Below, one piece after another: positions 24,017 to 33,215 of a stretch of DNA of 64,000 bases. This DNA comes from Streptomyces calvus (GTDB lineage Bacteria; Actinomycetota; Actinomycetes; Streptomycetales; Streptomycetaceae): assembly GCF_006782915.1 (NCBI RefSeq), contig NZ_VCNP01000056.1:310001-374000 (forward strand), in the 5' to 3' direction. The position numbers and the translations under genes were made by a program. The notes beneath the pieces are model-generated. The model made no database searches. It saw only the letters and a program-made list of their open reading frames with translations, and was not told the origin of the DNA. Every line of letters starts with the position of its first letter. Within the stretch, counting starts at the first letter, position 1.

Positions 24017-24922
24017 GTGAAGGTCGGCTGCATCGGACTCGGCGACATCGCGCAGAAGGCCTACCTCCCGGTGCTCGCCGTCCGGCCGGAGGTCGAACTG
24101 CACCTGCAGACCCGCACCCCGGCCACCCTCGACCGGGTCGCCGACAGCCTCCACCTGCCGCCCGGGCGACGCCACGCCGACCTCGACGCCCTGCTCGCGC
24201 AGGACCTCGACGCGGCCTTCGTGCACGCGCCGACGGACGTCCACCCGCAGATCGTGACCCGGCTCCTCGACGCGGGCGTACCGACGTACGTCGACAAACC
24301 GCTCGCCTACGAACTCGCCGACTCCACGCGCCTGGTGACGCTCGCCGAGGAGCGGGCCACCAGCCTCGCCGTCGGCTTCAACCGGCGCTTCGCCCCCGGC
24401 TACGTGCAGTGCGCCGACCATCCGCGCGAACTGATCCTGATGCAGAAGAACCGTGTCGGGCTGCCCGAGGACCCGCGCACGATGATCCTCGACGACTTCA
24501 TCCACGTCGTCGACACCCTGCGCTTCCTGGTGCCCGGACCGGTCGACGACGTGACCGTGCGCGCCCGCACCGAGGGCGGACTGCTGCACCACGTGGTGCT
24601 CCAGCTCGCCGGGGACGGCTTCACCGCGCTCGGCGTGATGAACCGGCTCAGCGGTTCGGCGGAGGAGATCCTCGAGGTCTCCGGGCAGGACACCAAGCGC
24701 CAGGTGGTCAACCTCGCCGAGGTGATCGACCACAAGGGGCAGCCGACCGTGCGGCGGCGCGGCGACTGGGTGCCGGTGTCCCGGCAGCGCGGCATCGAGC
24801 AGGCGGTGCTCGCCTTCCTGGACGCGGTGCGCGCCGGCCGGGTGCTCAGCGCGCGGGACGCGTTGGCGACCCATGAGCTGTGCGAGCGGGTGGTACGGGC
24901 CGTTCACGAGCGGTCCGCCTGA
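24017..24922 (+). CDS. Gfo/Idh/MocA-family oxidoreductase
   Basis: A 301-residue NAD(P)-dependent dehydrogenase. The N-terminal Rossmann motif is VGCIGLGDIAQKAY, the conserved active-site lysine lies in YVDKPLAYELADS (about residue 95), and the C-terminal domain is alpha/beta. Members act on sugars, inositol or related compounds; the substrate is unknown. GTG 24017 follows AAGGAGCAC. The last 77 bases overlap the converging Lnt gene. Confidence 0.88.
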   Translation: MKVGCIGLGDIAQKAYLPVLAVRPEVELHLQTRTPATLDRVADSLHLPPGRRHADLDALLAQDLDAAFVHAPTDVHPQIVTRLLDAGVPTYVDKPLAYELADSTRLVTLAEERATSLAVGFNRRFAPGYVQCADHPRELILMQKNRVGLPEDPRTMILDDFIHVVDTLRFLVPGPVDDVTVRARTEGGLLHHVVLQLAGDGFTALGVMNRLSGSAEEILEVSGQDTKRQVVNLAEVIDHKGQPTVRRRGDWVPVSRQRGIEQAVLAFLDAVRAGRVLSARDALATHELCERVVRAVHERSA

Positions 24923-26402
24923 CGCGCACCGCCTCGCCGGCGCCCCAGAGGGCGAGGATCAGCAGCGCCGCGTACAGCGGCCAGTCACCGAAGCGGACGT
25001 AGAGCGTGCTGCCGTGCGCCAGCGGGACCTCGTACACCTGGGCGGCGCTGGTGTCCGTGCCGATCCGCGGGCCGACGCGCTCACCGCTCGGCCCGTACAC
25101 GGCCGACACGCCCGTCAGAGTCGCGTGCACCATCGGGCGGCCCGTCTCGGCGGCGCGCAGCGCGGCGAGCGAGGCGTGCTGCGCGGGCGCCCAGCTCTGC
25201 TGGAACGTCGAGGTGGAGGACTGCGCGAGCAGGACGTCGGCGCCGTCCTCGGCCAGATGCCGGCTCATGTCGGGGAACGCGGACTCGAAGCACACCATGG
25301 GTCCGACGACCGGCCCGTTCCCGGTGTCCATCACCACCTGGCGCGAGCCCCGCATGCGGTCCTCGCCGGCGGCCTCGCCCACGGACGTCGCCCAGCCCAG
25401 CAGGGAGCGGGCGGGCACGTACTCGCCGAACGGCACCAGCCGCATCTTGTCGTACCGGTCGCCGGTCGGGCCGTCCGGGCCGATCAGCACCGAGCTCTTG
25501 TAGATGCCGGGCCGGTCCGAGCGCCGGGCGTCCACGTTGACCAGGATCTCGGCGCCCGTCTCGCGGGAGAGCGCGGCGAGCCGCCGTGCGAGGTCGGGCC
25601 GCGACCGCAGGTCGAAGCCGACACTGCTCTCGCCCCAGACGATCAGGTCGAGGTCCTGCCCCACCAGCTCACGCGTGAGCTGCTCCTCGCGGTCGAAGCG
25701 GCGTTCCGGGCCGACGACGACACCCGGCTGCACGAGCGCGATCCGCACCCGGTCGTCGATGCCGGGACGGGACGGGAGTGCCCAGGCGGCGGAGGTGGCG
25801 GCGGCCGTGGCGACCAGCCCGGCCACGGCCGGCACCCGGCAGCGGGGGAGCGCGACGAGTACGGCCACGGCGACGTTCACGACCACCACCAGGAAGCTCG
25901 GCAGCCACACTCCGCCCACCGACGCCAGCCGCAGCGCGGCCTCCACCTCCCACTGGCTCGCGCCGAGCACGCCCCAGGGGCCGCCGAGCCCCTCCCAGGA
26001 GCGGACCAGTTCGATCACCGCCCAGCCCGAGGGCACGACGAGGAGCGCGGCCACGACCCGCCCGCCCGACGGCTCCCCGCCGAGCAGCCGCCGCACCAGC
26101 CGGCCCCACGGCGCCCACAGCAGCCCCAGCAGGGCGGCGATGACGAACGTGAAGACGTGCAGATTCGGCAGCAGCCAGTGGTGCATGGCCAGCATGAAGC
26201 CGAACCCGCCCCACCAGCCGTCGCGGCCCGCCCGCTTCCCCGTCGGAGCGGCACGGACCACCAGGATCCACGGCACCAGGGCGACGGGGGCGAACCACCA
26301 CAGGGACGGGGCGGGGAAGGCCAGGACGGGCAGGGCGCCCGCGGCCGCGGCGACGGCCGAGCGCCGCCACGGGGAGGTGAGCCAGTGGCCGAGCGTCTTC
26401 AT
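24846..26402 (-). CDS. lnt: Apolipoprotein N-acyltransferase
   Basis: A membrane enzyme of 518 residues that adds a third acyl chain to lipoproteins. Six or so N-terminal transmembrane helices precede a carbon-nitrogen-hydrolase domain with the Glu-Lys-Cys triad: WGESSVGF, YDKMRLVPFGEYVP and VCFESAFPDM. A last transmembrane helix (LYAALLILALWGAG) sits near the C-terminus, followed by a basic tail that runs into the 3' end of the Gfo/Idh gene. ATG 26402 is preceded by GGGAGGGGCG; the frame is open further upstream but without membrane features. Confidence 0.92.
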   Translation of the reverse strand: MKTLGHWLTSPWRRSAVAAAAGALPVLAFPAPSLWWFAPVALVPWILVVRAAPTGKRAGRDGWWGGFGFMLAMHHWLLPNLHVFTFVIAALLGLLWAPWGRLVRRLLGGEPSGGRVVAALLVVPSGWAVIELVRSWEGLGGPWGVLGASQWEVEAALRLASVGGVWLPSFLVVVVNVAVAVLVALPRCRVPAVAGLVATAAATSAAWALPSRPGIDDRVRIALVQPGVVVGPERRFDREEQLTRELVGQDLDLIVWGESSVGFDLRSRPDLARRLAALSRETGAEILVNVDARRSDRPGIYKSSVLIGPDGPTGDRYDKMRLVPFGEYVPARSLLGWATSVGEAAGEDRMRGSRQVVMDTGNGPVVGPMVCFESAFPDMSRHLAEDGADVLLAQSSTSTFQQSWAPAQHASLAALRAAETGRPMVHATLTGVSAVYGPSGERVGPRIGTDTSAAQVYEVPLAHGSTLYVRFGDWPLYAALLILALWGAGEAVRVRRTARERPVPPARTAHGSPTRPAR

Positions 26403-26573
26403 ACGCCCCTCCCTACCCCGTGGTGCCTCCAGTGTGCGTCCCGGAGGTGATCCGGGCCAGGGCACGCCGGTCCGGCCGGCCACGGCGTCCGCCGCCTGGG
26501 CGGGACCTGGCGCTACGGTGGCGCCGGGACCGGCACGCGGCCGTCCCGGCACGGGCGGCACAGGGAGCGCGCG

Positions 26574-27194
26574 ATGACGGCGGGAACGGGCAGGGTGGTC
26601 TGCGACATCACGGTCTCGGCCGACGGGTACGCGGCCGGCCTCCACCAGAGCGAGGAGCGCCCGTTCGGCGACGACGGGGGCGACGGCACGGGCAGCGCTC
26701 TGCACGCCTGGATGTTCGACACGCCCGACGAGAACCGGGCCGAGGCCGACCGGGTGCTGGACGCCAAGGCGTTCATCATGGGGCGCAACATGTTCGGCCC
26801 GGTGCGCGGTGCGTGGGACCGGCCGTGGAACGGCTGGTGGGGAGACGATCCGCCGTTCCACGCACCGGTGTTCGTCCTCACCCACCACGCGCGCGAGCCG
26901 CAGCCGATGGACGGCGGCACGACCTACCACTTCGTCACCGACGGCATCGCGTCCGCGGCGGCCCGGGCCCGCGCGGTGGACGGCGCGGGCGACGTCACGG
27001 TCCTCGGCGGCGCCACCACCATCAACCAGTACCTCTCGGCCGGCCTGGTCGACGAACTGCGGCTGCACATCGTGCCGCTCACGCTCGGCGCGGGCACGCG
27101 GCTGTTCGACGGCGTCCCGCCGCTGCGCCTGGAACAGCTGAGCGCCCGCCCGGCCACGCTGGTCACCCACGTGACCTACCGCGTACTGCACTGA
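26574..27194 (+). CDS. Dihydrofolate-reductase-fold (RibD C-terminal-like) reductase
   Basis: A 206-residue NADPH-dependent reductase-like protein. It shows DITVSADGYAAGL at the N-terminus, IMGRNMFGPVRG, TDGIASAAARARA, and the ending VTVLGGATTINQYLSAGLVD with ELRLHIVPLTLGAGTRLF. This is the RibD/DHFR-like family common in actinomycetes; the physiological substrate is unknown. The ATG 26574 start is at the conserved family N-terminus. A 62-bp tandem repeat follows. Confidence 0.87.
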   Translation: MTAGTGRVVCDITVSADGYAAGLHQSEERPFGDDGGDGTGSALHAWMFDTPDENRAEADRVLDAKAFIMGRNMFGPVRGAWDRPWNGWWGDDPPFHAPVFVLTHHAREPQPMDGGTTYHFVTDGIASAAARARAVDGAGDVTVLGGATTINQYLSAGLVDELRLHIVPLTLGAGTRLFDGVPPLRLEQLSARPATLVTHVTYRVLH

Positions 27195-27199
27195 CCCCG

Positions 27200-27346
27200 G
27201 GCCGGTCACGAAAGCTCGCGCCGGCTCTGCCGGGTGGTTTCCGCGGGGTGGTCGGGGTCCGGGCCGGTCACGGAGGTCCGTGTCGGCTCTGCCGGGTGGT
27301 TTCCGCGGGGCGGTCGGCGCACGGGCCGGTCACGGAAGCCCGTGCC
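27200..27346. repeat. 62-bp tandem repeat (about 2.4 copies)
   Basis: Copies start at 27200, 27262 and 27324 with GGCCGGTCACG. The first two are complete and share GGCTCTGCCGGGTGGTTTCC. They lie in the intergenic space after the DHFR-like gene; no coding role is seen. Confidence 0.85.
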
Positions 27347-27575
27347 CACTCCGCCCGGCGCACCCGCGCGGCAGCCGGCTCCCCGGCCTCCGGGCCCGTC
27401 GCCGCGACGGCGACGGGCTCCAGCGTCCCCCTGCGGACGCGCGTACCGGACGACGGCCGATCCCACCGCGGCGGCGCGTGACCGGATGCGGGTGGCCGGG
27501 CCCCGCGGCGACGGCGGCTCCGTGCGTCTGCGAATCTGAGGATCTTCGTCCCGCGCAAGATGCCAGGAGGTCCTC

Positions 27576-28316
27576 ATGAAGCGTCTGGTCACCGTGGTCA
27601 CCGGCGGCGGCCGGGGAATCGGGGCCGCGACCTGTCTGCGGCTCGCCGCGCAGGGCCATGACGTCGTCGTGAACCACGTCCGCGACTCCGACGCCGCCGA
27701 GGCGGTGGCGCAGGGGGTGCGGGCCGCCGGGGCGCGCGCGATCACCGTGCGCGCGGACGTCTCCGTCGAGGCGGACGTGGAGCGGCTCTTCGACGTCGCG
27801 GAGCGGGAACTCGGGCCGCTCACCGGGCTGGTGAACAACGCGGCGGTGACCGGGCCGCTCGGGCGGTTCACCGACGTCACGACCGACACCCTGCGACGCG
27901 TCGTGGACGTCAACCTCATGGGCACGCTGCTGTGTACGCGGCGGGCGGCGCAGCTGATGACGCCCCGGGGCGGCGGCGTGATCGTGAACGTCTCCTCGGG
28001 CGCCGCGACCCTCGGCAGCCCCGGCGAGTACGTCCACTACGCGGCGACCAAGGCCGCCGTCGACGCCCTGACGCTCGGGCTGGCCAAGGAACTGGGCCCG
28101 GACGGGATCCGCGTCAACGCGGTCGCGCCGGGAGTCGTCGACACCGAGATGCACGCCGCCATGGGCGCGCCGGACCGGGCCCGGCAGATGGGCGGGGCGG
28201 TGCCGCTGGGGCGTGCGGGGCGGGCCGAGGAGATCGCGGCGGCCGTGGCCTGGCTGATGTCACCGGACGCGTCGTACACGACGGGCGCGGTGCTGCGGGT
28301 CGCGGGCGGACGCTGA
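27576..28316 (+). CDS. SDR oxidoreductase
   Basis: A 246-residue short-chain dehydrogenase with TGGGRGIGAA (cofactor), NNAAVTGPLG, the catalytic serine in NVSSGAATLG, YAATKAAVDAL, and TTGAVLRVAGG near the end. It is close to glucose-1-dehydrogenase/FabG-like enzymes; the substrate is unknown. The AGGAGGTCCTC ribosome site before ATG 27576 is the strongest in this region. It is not adjacent to other metabolic genes. Confidence 0.87.
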   Translation: MKRLVTVVTGGGRGIGAATCLRLAAQGHDVVVNHVRDSDAAEAVAQGVRAAGARAITVRADVSVEADVERLFDVAERELGPLTGLVNNAAVTGPLGRFTDVTTDTLRRVVDVNLMGTLLCTRRAAQLMTPRGGGVIVNVSSGAATLGSPGEYVHYAATKAAVDALTLGLAKELGPDGIRVNAVAPGVVDTEMHAAMGAPDRARQMGGAVPLGRAGRAEEIAAAVAWLMSPDASYTTGAVLRVAGGR

Positions 28317-28521
28317 GGCGGGCCGCCGGGGTGCCGGCCGGGCAGCCGGGTTGCGTGCGCCGACCGGAGTGGAGGGCCGGACCGAGCCGGCCCGGGCAGT
28401 GCGGGCGGGACCGGCCCGGCAGTGCGGGCGGGGCCGAACGGGCTCGATCGTGCGGGCGGGCCCGGCCGAGCGGGCTCTGTCGGTGCGGGCCGTGCGGGCC
28501 CGGTTGTCCGGCCGCGAGGTG

Positions 28522-28701
28522 TCAGGCCGCCTCGACGACCTGTCCGTTGATCGCCGCCGCCCACTCCACCACGAGCAACTCGTACTCCGCGCGCTCCTGG
28601 GCGGACAGGGAGCCGCCCGAGCGCCGCCACAGCGCGCGGATCTGCTCATTGACCTCCGCGGCGGACCGCACGGAACCAGGGGTCATTAAATCGGGGGACA
28701 T
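28522..28701 (-). CDS. Small protein with a TTA codon
   Basis: A 59-residue helical protein: SVRSAAEVNEQIRALWRRSG followed by LSAQERAEYELLVVEWAAA. It looks like a conserved small actinomycete protein of unknown function. ATG 28701 gives MSPDLMTPG, in which the Leu codon is TTA, read only by the bldA tRNA in Streptomyces. GTG 28707 adds two residues; ATG 28686 would exclude the TTA codon. No strong ribosome site distinguishes these. Confidence 0.6.
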   Translation of the reverse strand: MSPDLMTPGSVRSAAEVNEQIRALWRRSGGSLSAQERAEYELLVVEWAAAINGQVVEAA

Positions 28702-28797
28702 GCCCACAAGCCTAGGGCCAACGACTGACAGCGCGCTACCGGACGGCTACGCGTCACGTATGTCCTCGGTCACGTGCCCGGGACACGTGCTCCCGGC

Positions 28798-29673
28798 TCA
28801 GCCCGCCGACTCCGCCGCGTGCGGGCTGAGGACGCCCAGGGAGACCAGGACGATGATGACGACGCCGAGCGCGATGCGGTACCAGACGAACGGCATGAAG
28901 CTCTTGGTCGAGATGAACTTCATGAACCAGGCGATCACCGCGTAGCCGGTCACGAAGGCGATCACCGTGGCGAACGCCGTCGGCCCCCAGGAGACGTGCC
29001 CGCCCTCCGCCGCGTCCTTCAGCTCGAACAGGCCGGAGGCGAGCACCGCCGGGATCGCCAGCAGGAAGGAGTAGCGGGCCGCGGCCTCGCGCCGGTAGCC
29101 CATGAAGAGGCCGCCGCTGATGGTGGCGCCGGAGCGGGAGACACCCGGGATGAGGGCCATGGCCTGGCAGACGCCGTAGATCAGTCCGTCCTTGACGGTC
29201 AGGTCGCCGAGCTCCTTGCGCTGCTTGGCGACCCGGTGCCGGCCGCCGCTCTCGTCGCGCGCCGCCAGACGGTCCGCGACACCCAGCACGATGCCCATGC
29301 CGATCAGCATCGCCGCGGTGAGCCGCAGATCACGGAACGGCCCCTCGATCTGCTCCTTGAGCGTCACGCCGAGCACACCGATCGGGATCGAGCCGACGAT
29401 GACGAGCCAGCCCATGCGGGCGTCGTGGTCCTGCCGCATCTCCTTGTTCGTCAGCGAGCGGGTCCAGGCGGACAGGATGCGTCCGATGTCCTTGCGGAAG
29501 TAGATCAGCACCGCGGCCTCCGTGCCGATCTGGGTGATCGCGGTGAAGGCCGCGCCCGGGTCCTCCCAGCCGGAGAAGGCCGCGGTCAGCCGCAGGTGCG
29601 CGCTGGAGGAGACGGGAAGGAACTCGGTCAGCCCCTGGACGAGTCCGAGGATGAGTGATTCAAACCAAGACAT
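28798..29673 (-). CDS. uppP: Undecaprenyl-diphosphatase UppP (BacA)
   Basis: A membrane enzyme that recycles the undecaprenyl lipid carrier for peptidoglycan synthesis and confers bacitracin tolerance. The 291-residue protein carries both family signatures, LTEFLPVSSSAHLRL near the N-terminus and IPGVSRSGATISGGLFMGYR in the middle, with about eight hydrophobic segments. ATG 29673 is the conserved start (MSWFESLILGLVQG). It is monocistronic as far as can be seen. Confidence 0.95.
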   Translation of the reverse strand: MSWFESLILGLVQGLTEFLPVSSSAHLRLTAAFSGWEDPGAAFTAITQIGTEAAVLIYFRKDIGRILSAWTRSLTNKEMRQDHDARMGWLVIVGSIPIGVLGVTLKEQIEGPFRDLRLTAAMLIGMGIVLGVADRLAARDESGGRHRVAKQRKELGDLTVKDGLIYGVCQAMALIPGVSRSGATISGGLFMGYRREAAARYSFLLAIPAVLASGLFELKDAAEGGHVSWGPTAFATVIAFVTGYAVIAWFMKFISTKSFMPFVWYRIALGVVIIVLVSLGVLSPHAAESAG

Positions 29674-29858
29674 GAGGTAGCGGAGTCCAAGTGCCGACGT
29701 GGAACGGACGAAGGGCACACCCACCGCACCGCCGTGTGCGGTGATCGATGATCAGGTGTGTCGAGGGGGAAGCGTAGCGCCCCAAGATGAAGGCCCGACA
29801 ACAGGGCCGCCGGCCGGTGGGCCGCACCGGCGGGGGCGTCCCGCCCGGGCGCGGCGGC

Positions 29859-30329
29859 TCAGGCCGCCGTCGGGCCGGTCGTCGTCCAGCCGGAGGCCTG
29901 CGGGTGCGCGGTGAGGTCCTCGTGGCGCACCTCGTCGCCGCAGGCCCGGCACGTGACGACCGGCACGAACTCGTGGCCGCAGACGTGCTCCATCACCATC
30001 GGCAGGTCGCCGTCCCGGTGCAGATGCCGGTCGCCCCACTCCTTCAGGGTCAGCAGCACGGGCTCCAGCTCCAGGCCCGCCCGGGTGGGCCGGTACTCGA
30101 AGCGCCGCGGGCGCTCGCTGTACGGGGACTTGGTCAGGATCCCGGCCTCGACCAGCCGCTTCAGCCGCGTCGCCAGGATGTCGCGCGGCGCTCCGATGTT
30201 GCGCACCAGCTGGTCGAAACGGCCGTTGCCGAGGCACACCTCGCGCAGGACCAGCAGGGAGTACTTCTCGCCGACCAGGGCGAGCGCATCGGCGATCGAG
30301 CAGGGGCGCGGGTCCTTGGAAACGGCCAT
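29859..30329 (-). CDS. HxlR-family regulator with C-terminal zinc-ribbon-like CxxC
   Basis: A winged-helix regulator of about 156 residues. The HxlR signature is CSIADALALVGEKYSLLVLR, with GAPRDILATRLKRLVEAGIL and RRFEYRPTRAGLELEPVLL. The C-terminal extension CGHEFVPVVTCRACGDEVR carries three cysteines and a histidine that could bind zinc. It diverges from a thiolase gene, and a perfect 7-bp inverted repeat lies between them. ATG 30329 is used; ATG 30338 and 30362 are alternatives. Confidence 0.85.
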   Translation of the reverse strand: MAVSKDPRPCSIADALALVGEKYSLLVLREVCLGNGRFDQLVRNIGAPRDILATRLKRLVEAGILTKSPYSERPRRFEYRPTRAGLELEPVLLTLKEWGDRHLHRDGDLPMVMEHVCGHEFVPVVTCRACGDEVRHEDLTAHPQASGWTTTGPTAA

Positions 30330-30376
30330 GCGGCCCATTCTAGGTGAGGGTTGGAATTTCAAACTGACAGGGCTAT

Positions 30377-30401
30377 GGTGAGTTCGGATTTCCTACTCAC
30401 C
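30377..30401. promoter_or_regulatory. Inverted repeat between HxlR and thiolase genes
   Basis: GGTGAGT (30377-30383) and ACTCACC (30395-30401) pair perfectly across an 11-base AT-richer spacer. It lies in the divergent promoter region and is a candidate HxlR operator. Confidence 0.5.
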
Positions 30402-30460
30402 GGTAGTCGATGCTGATCCGTCCGGACGCGACCGCCCGGGCGGTCGAGGAGGCCCGCACC

Positions 30461-31629
30461 ATGCGTGACGCAGTCGTCGTCGAAGCCGTACGCACCCCGA
30501 TCGGCAAGGGCAAGCCGAACGGCGCCCTCGCCCACGTCCACCCCGTCGAACTCCTCGCCCACACCCTGCGCACCCTCGTCGAGCGTTCCGGTGTCGACCC
30601 GGAACTGATCGACGACGTCATCGGCGGCACCGTCGACCAGGTCGGTGAGCAGGCCATGAACACCACCCGCTACGCCGTCCTGTCCGCCGGACTGCCCGAG
30701 TCCGTCCCGGCCACCACCGTGGACCGCCAGTGCGGCTCCTCCCAGCAGGCCGTGCACTTCGCCGCGCAGGGCGTCCTCTCCGGCGCGTACGACCTGGTCG
30801 TGGCCTGCGGGGTCGAGTCCATGAGCCGCGTGCCGATGTGGTCCAACGTGCCGGCCGCAAGGACCCCTTCGGCCCCGGCGTCGCCGCGCGCTACCCCGAG
30901 GGTCTCGTCCCGCAGGGCATCAGCGCCGAACTCATCGCCGCCAAGTGGTCGCTCGGCCGCGAGCAGCTGGACACCTTCGCCGTCTCCTCGCACCGCAAGG
31001 CCGCCGCGGCCTGGGACGCGGGCCTGTTCGACGCCGAGGTGGCGCCCCTGGACGGCGTCACGCGCGACGAGTGCGTACGGCCGGACAGCACCGTCGACAC
31101 CCTGGCCGGCCTCCGCCCCGCCTACCACGACGCGGCCTTCGCCGAACGCTTCCCACAGATCGAGTGGAACGTCACCGCAGGCAACGCCAGCCCGATCAAC
31201 GACGGCGCCTCCGCCGTCCTGATCACGTCGAGCGAGATAGCCGCCCGCCTCGGCCTGCGTCCGCTCGCCCGGCTGCACAGCTTCGCCGTCACCGGCTCCG
31301 ACCCGCTGCTGATGCTCACCGGCGTCGTCCCGGCCACCGAGAAGGTGCTGCGCCGCGCCTCCCTGTCGCTCGACGACATCGACCTGTTCGAGGTCAACGA
31401 GGCGTTCTCCAGCGTGGTGCTGGCCTGGCAGCAGGAGACCGGCGCCGACCCCGCCAAGGTCAATGTGCACGGCGGCGCCATCGCCCTCGGCCACCCGCTC
31501 GGCGCCAGCGGCACCCGGCTGACCACCACCCTGGTCCACGCGATGCGCGAACGCGGCGCCCGCTACGCCCTGCAGACCATGTGCGAGGCCGGCGGGCTCG
31601 CCAACGCCATGGTCCTCGAACGGGTCTGA
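30461..31629 (+). pseudogene. Acetyl-CoA acetyltransferase (thiolase), frameshifted
   Basis: A complete thiolase is encoded but in two frames. The first part (30461 to about 30857) has the active-site cysteine in TVDRQCGSSQQAVHF. The second (about 30858-31629) has NEAFSSVVLAWQ, GGAIALGHPLGASGTRL and the second cysteine in CEAGGLANAM. Inserting one G in GCCGGCCGCAAGG (around 30857) restores SNVPAGKDPFGPG across the joint. Either a real single-base deletion has inactivated the gene or the base is a sequencing error in a GC-rich spot. ATG 30461 follows GAGGAGG. It is divergent from an HxlR regulator. Confidence 0.85.
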
Positions 31630-31645
31630 CGCGGTACCGGCCGGT

Positions 31646-32431
31646 TCACCGTCCGCGCAGCCGGTGCCGCTTGCGCCACGCCACCGCAGCCCCCGCCAGG
31701 CCCGGCACGGCGATGCAGGCCAGCGCGATCAGGAAGGCCGGGGACGTCGGCGTGGAGGCGCGGGCGCCGGCCACCACGTAGGCGGCGGTGTTCGGGATGG
31801 AGCCGAGCGCCGTCGCCAGCAGGAACGGCAGCAGGCGCATGCGCGAGACGGCCGCGCAGTAGTTCGAGGCGGCGAACGGGACGCCCGGGAAGAGCCGGGC
31901 CGCCAGCATCGAGCGGAAGCCGTGCCGGCTCAGCTGGTGGTCCGCCGCCTTCAGCCAGCGTCCGCGCAGCAGCGGACGCAGCGCGTCCTGGCCGAGCCCC
32001 CGCCCCAGACAGAACGCCAGCCCCGCGCCGAACACCGTGCCGCCCAGCGCGGCAACCAGCCCCAGCTGCGTCCCGAACAGCGCGCCCGCGGCGAGGTTCA
32101 GCAGCGGGCGCGGCACGAACGCCACCGTGCACACGCCGTAGGCCACCGCGTACGCCACCACCGCCGCGGTCCCGCCGAGGTGCGCCGGCCAGCCGTCGGT
32201 CAGCAGCCGCTGCGGCTGGAAGGCCAGCACCAGCGACGCCGCGGCGGCGAGCAGCACGACGAGCAGCGACAGCCGCGCCCACGGCGACAACAGGACTCTG
32301 GCGCAGCGGGCGGCGGGGCCCGTGGCGGTGACGAGCGTGGGAGCGGCCGCGGGGACGGCGGCCGTGAGGTCGGTGGTGGCCCGGGGAGAGGCCGTGGCGG
32401 TGCCCCCAGAGCGGGTGGTGGCATCGAGCAT
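31646..32431 (-). CDS. TVP38/TMEM64 (VTT-domain) membrane protein
   Basis: A 261-residue polytopic membrane protein. After a Thr/Ala-rich N-terminus and a first helix (LSLLVVLLAAAASLVLAF) it shows the VTT/SNARE-associated-Golgi core: PRPLLNLAAGALFGTQLG and LAARLFPGVPFAASNY. Bacterial relatives are thought to move lipids or ions; the role here is unknown. Its stop lies 16 bases from the converging thiolase stop. The ATG 32431 start is near a divergent promoter region shared with the DNA-repair gene. Confidence 0.85.
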   Translation of the reverse strand: MLDATTRSGGTATASPRATTDLTAAVPAAAPTLVTATGPAARCARVLLSPWARLSLLVVLLAAAASLVLAFQPQRLLTDGWPAHLGGTAAVVAYAVAYGVCTVAFVPRPLLNLAAGALFGTQLGLVAALGGTVFGAGLAFCLGRGLGQDALRPLLRGRWLKAADHQLSRHGFRSMLAARLFPGVPFAASNYCAAVSRMRLLPFLLATALGSIPNTAAYVVAGARASTPTSPAFLIALACIAVPGLAGAAVAWRKRHRLRGR

Positions 32432-32480
32432 CCGGTGACACTAACCGACATATGTGTGTGATCGCCGTAGTGTTCGTCTC

Positions 32481-33215
32481 ATGGGCGTAACAGGGGAAGG
32501 AACAACGGCCCGGACTCCGCGCGTACCGGACAGCGGGCTCGCCGACACCGTGCTGGAGCGGCTCACCGCCGTGTACGGCGCCGCGGCCGACCCGGAACGC
32601 GCCGTGGCGATGCGCGCGTACATGAAGGACGTCGCGCCCTTCCTCGGTCTGGCCACCCCGGACCGCCGCAGCCTGTCCCGCACCGTCCTGGAAGGGCTGC
32701 CCCGGCCCGGCGAGAACGACTGCGCCGCCGTCGCCCTGCGCTGCTGGGAGCTGCCCGAGCGCGAGTACCACTACTTCGCCGTGGACTACCTGCGCCGTCA
32801 CGTACGGCACTGCTCGTCCGGCTTCCTGCCCGTCGCCCGGCACCTGGTCACCACCGTCCCGTGGTGGGACACCGTCGACCTGCTCGCCGCGCACGTCGTC
32901 GGGGCGCTGGTCGCCGCCGACCCCGCGCTCGCCGCCGAGATGGACGACTGGATCGGCGACGACGACCTCTGGCTCGCCCGCACCGCCCTGCTGCACCAGC
33001 TGCGCTTCAAGGAGCGCACCGACACCCGGCGCCTGTTCGACTACTGCCTGCGCCGGTCCGGCCACCCGGACTTCTTCGTCCGCAAGGCGATCGGCTGGTC
33101 CCTGCGCGAGTACGCCAAGACCGACCCGGACGCCGTCCGCGCGTTCCTGGCGCGCGAGCAGCAGCGGTTCGCGCCGCTGTCGGTCCGGGAGGCGCTGAGG
33201 AACATCGGCGCCTAG
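32481..33215 (+). CDS. DNA alkylation repair protein (AlkD-like HEAT fold)
   Basis: A 244-residue all-helical protein of the AlkC/AlkD DNA glycosylase family that removes alkylated bases. The family signatures are YMKDVAPFLGL, VPWWDTVDLLAAHVVG, LARTALLHQLRFKERTD and FVRKAIGWSLREYAKTDP. The aromatic and acidic residues of the binding cleft are present. The stop codon TAG lies within the CTAG target duplication of a MITE; the stop would be the same without the element. ATG 32481 is the chosen start. Confidence 0.9.
   Translation: MGVTGEGTTARTPRVPDSGLADTVLERLTAVYGAAADPERAVAMRAYMKDVAPFLGLATPDRRSLSRTVLEGLPRPGENDCAAVALRCWELPEREYHYFAVDYLRRHVRHCSSGFLPVARHLVTTVPWWDTVDLLAAHVVGALVAADPALAAEMDDWIGDDDLWLARTALLHQLRFKERTDTRRLFDYCLRRSGHPDFFVRKAIGWSLREYAKTDPDAVRAFLAREQQRFAPLSVREALRNIGA

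Noticed and set aside
28317..28521. G-rich direct repeats (GTGCGGGCGGG) after an SDR gene
   Set aside because: The units are short and irregular, within the background expected for very GC-rich intergenic DNA.
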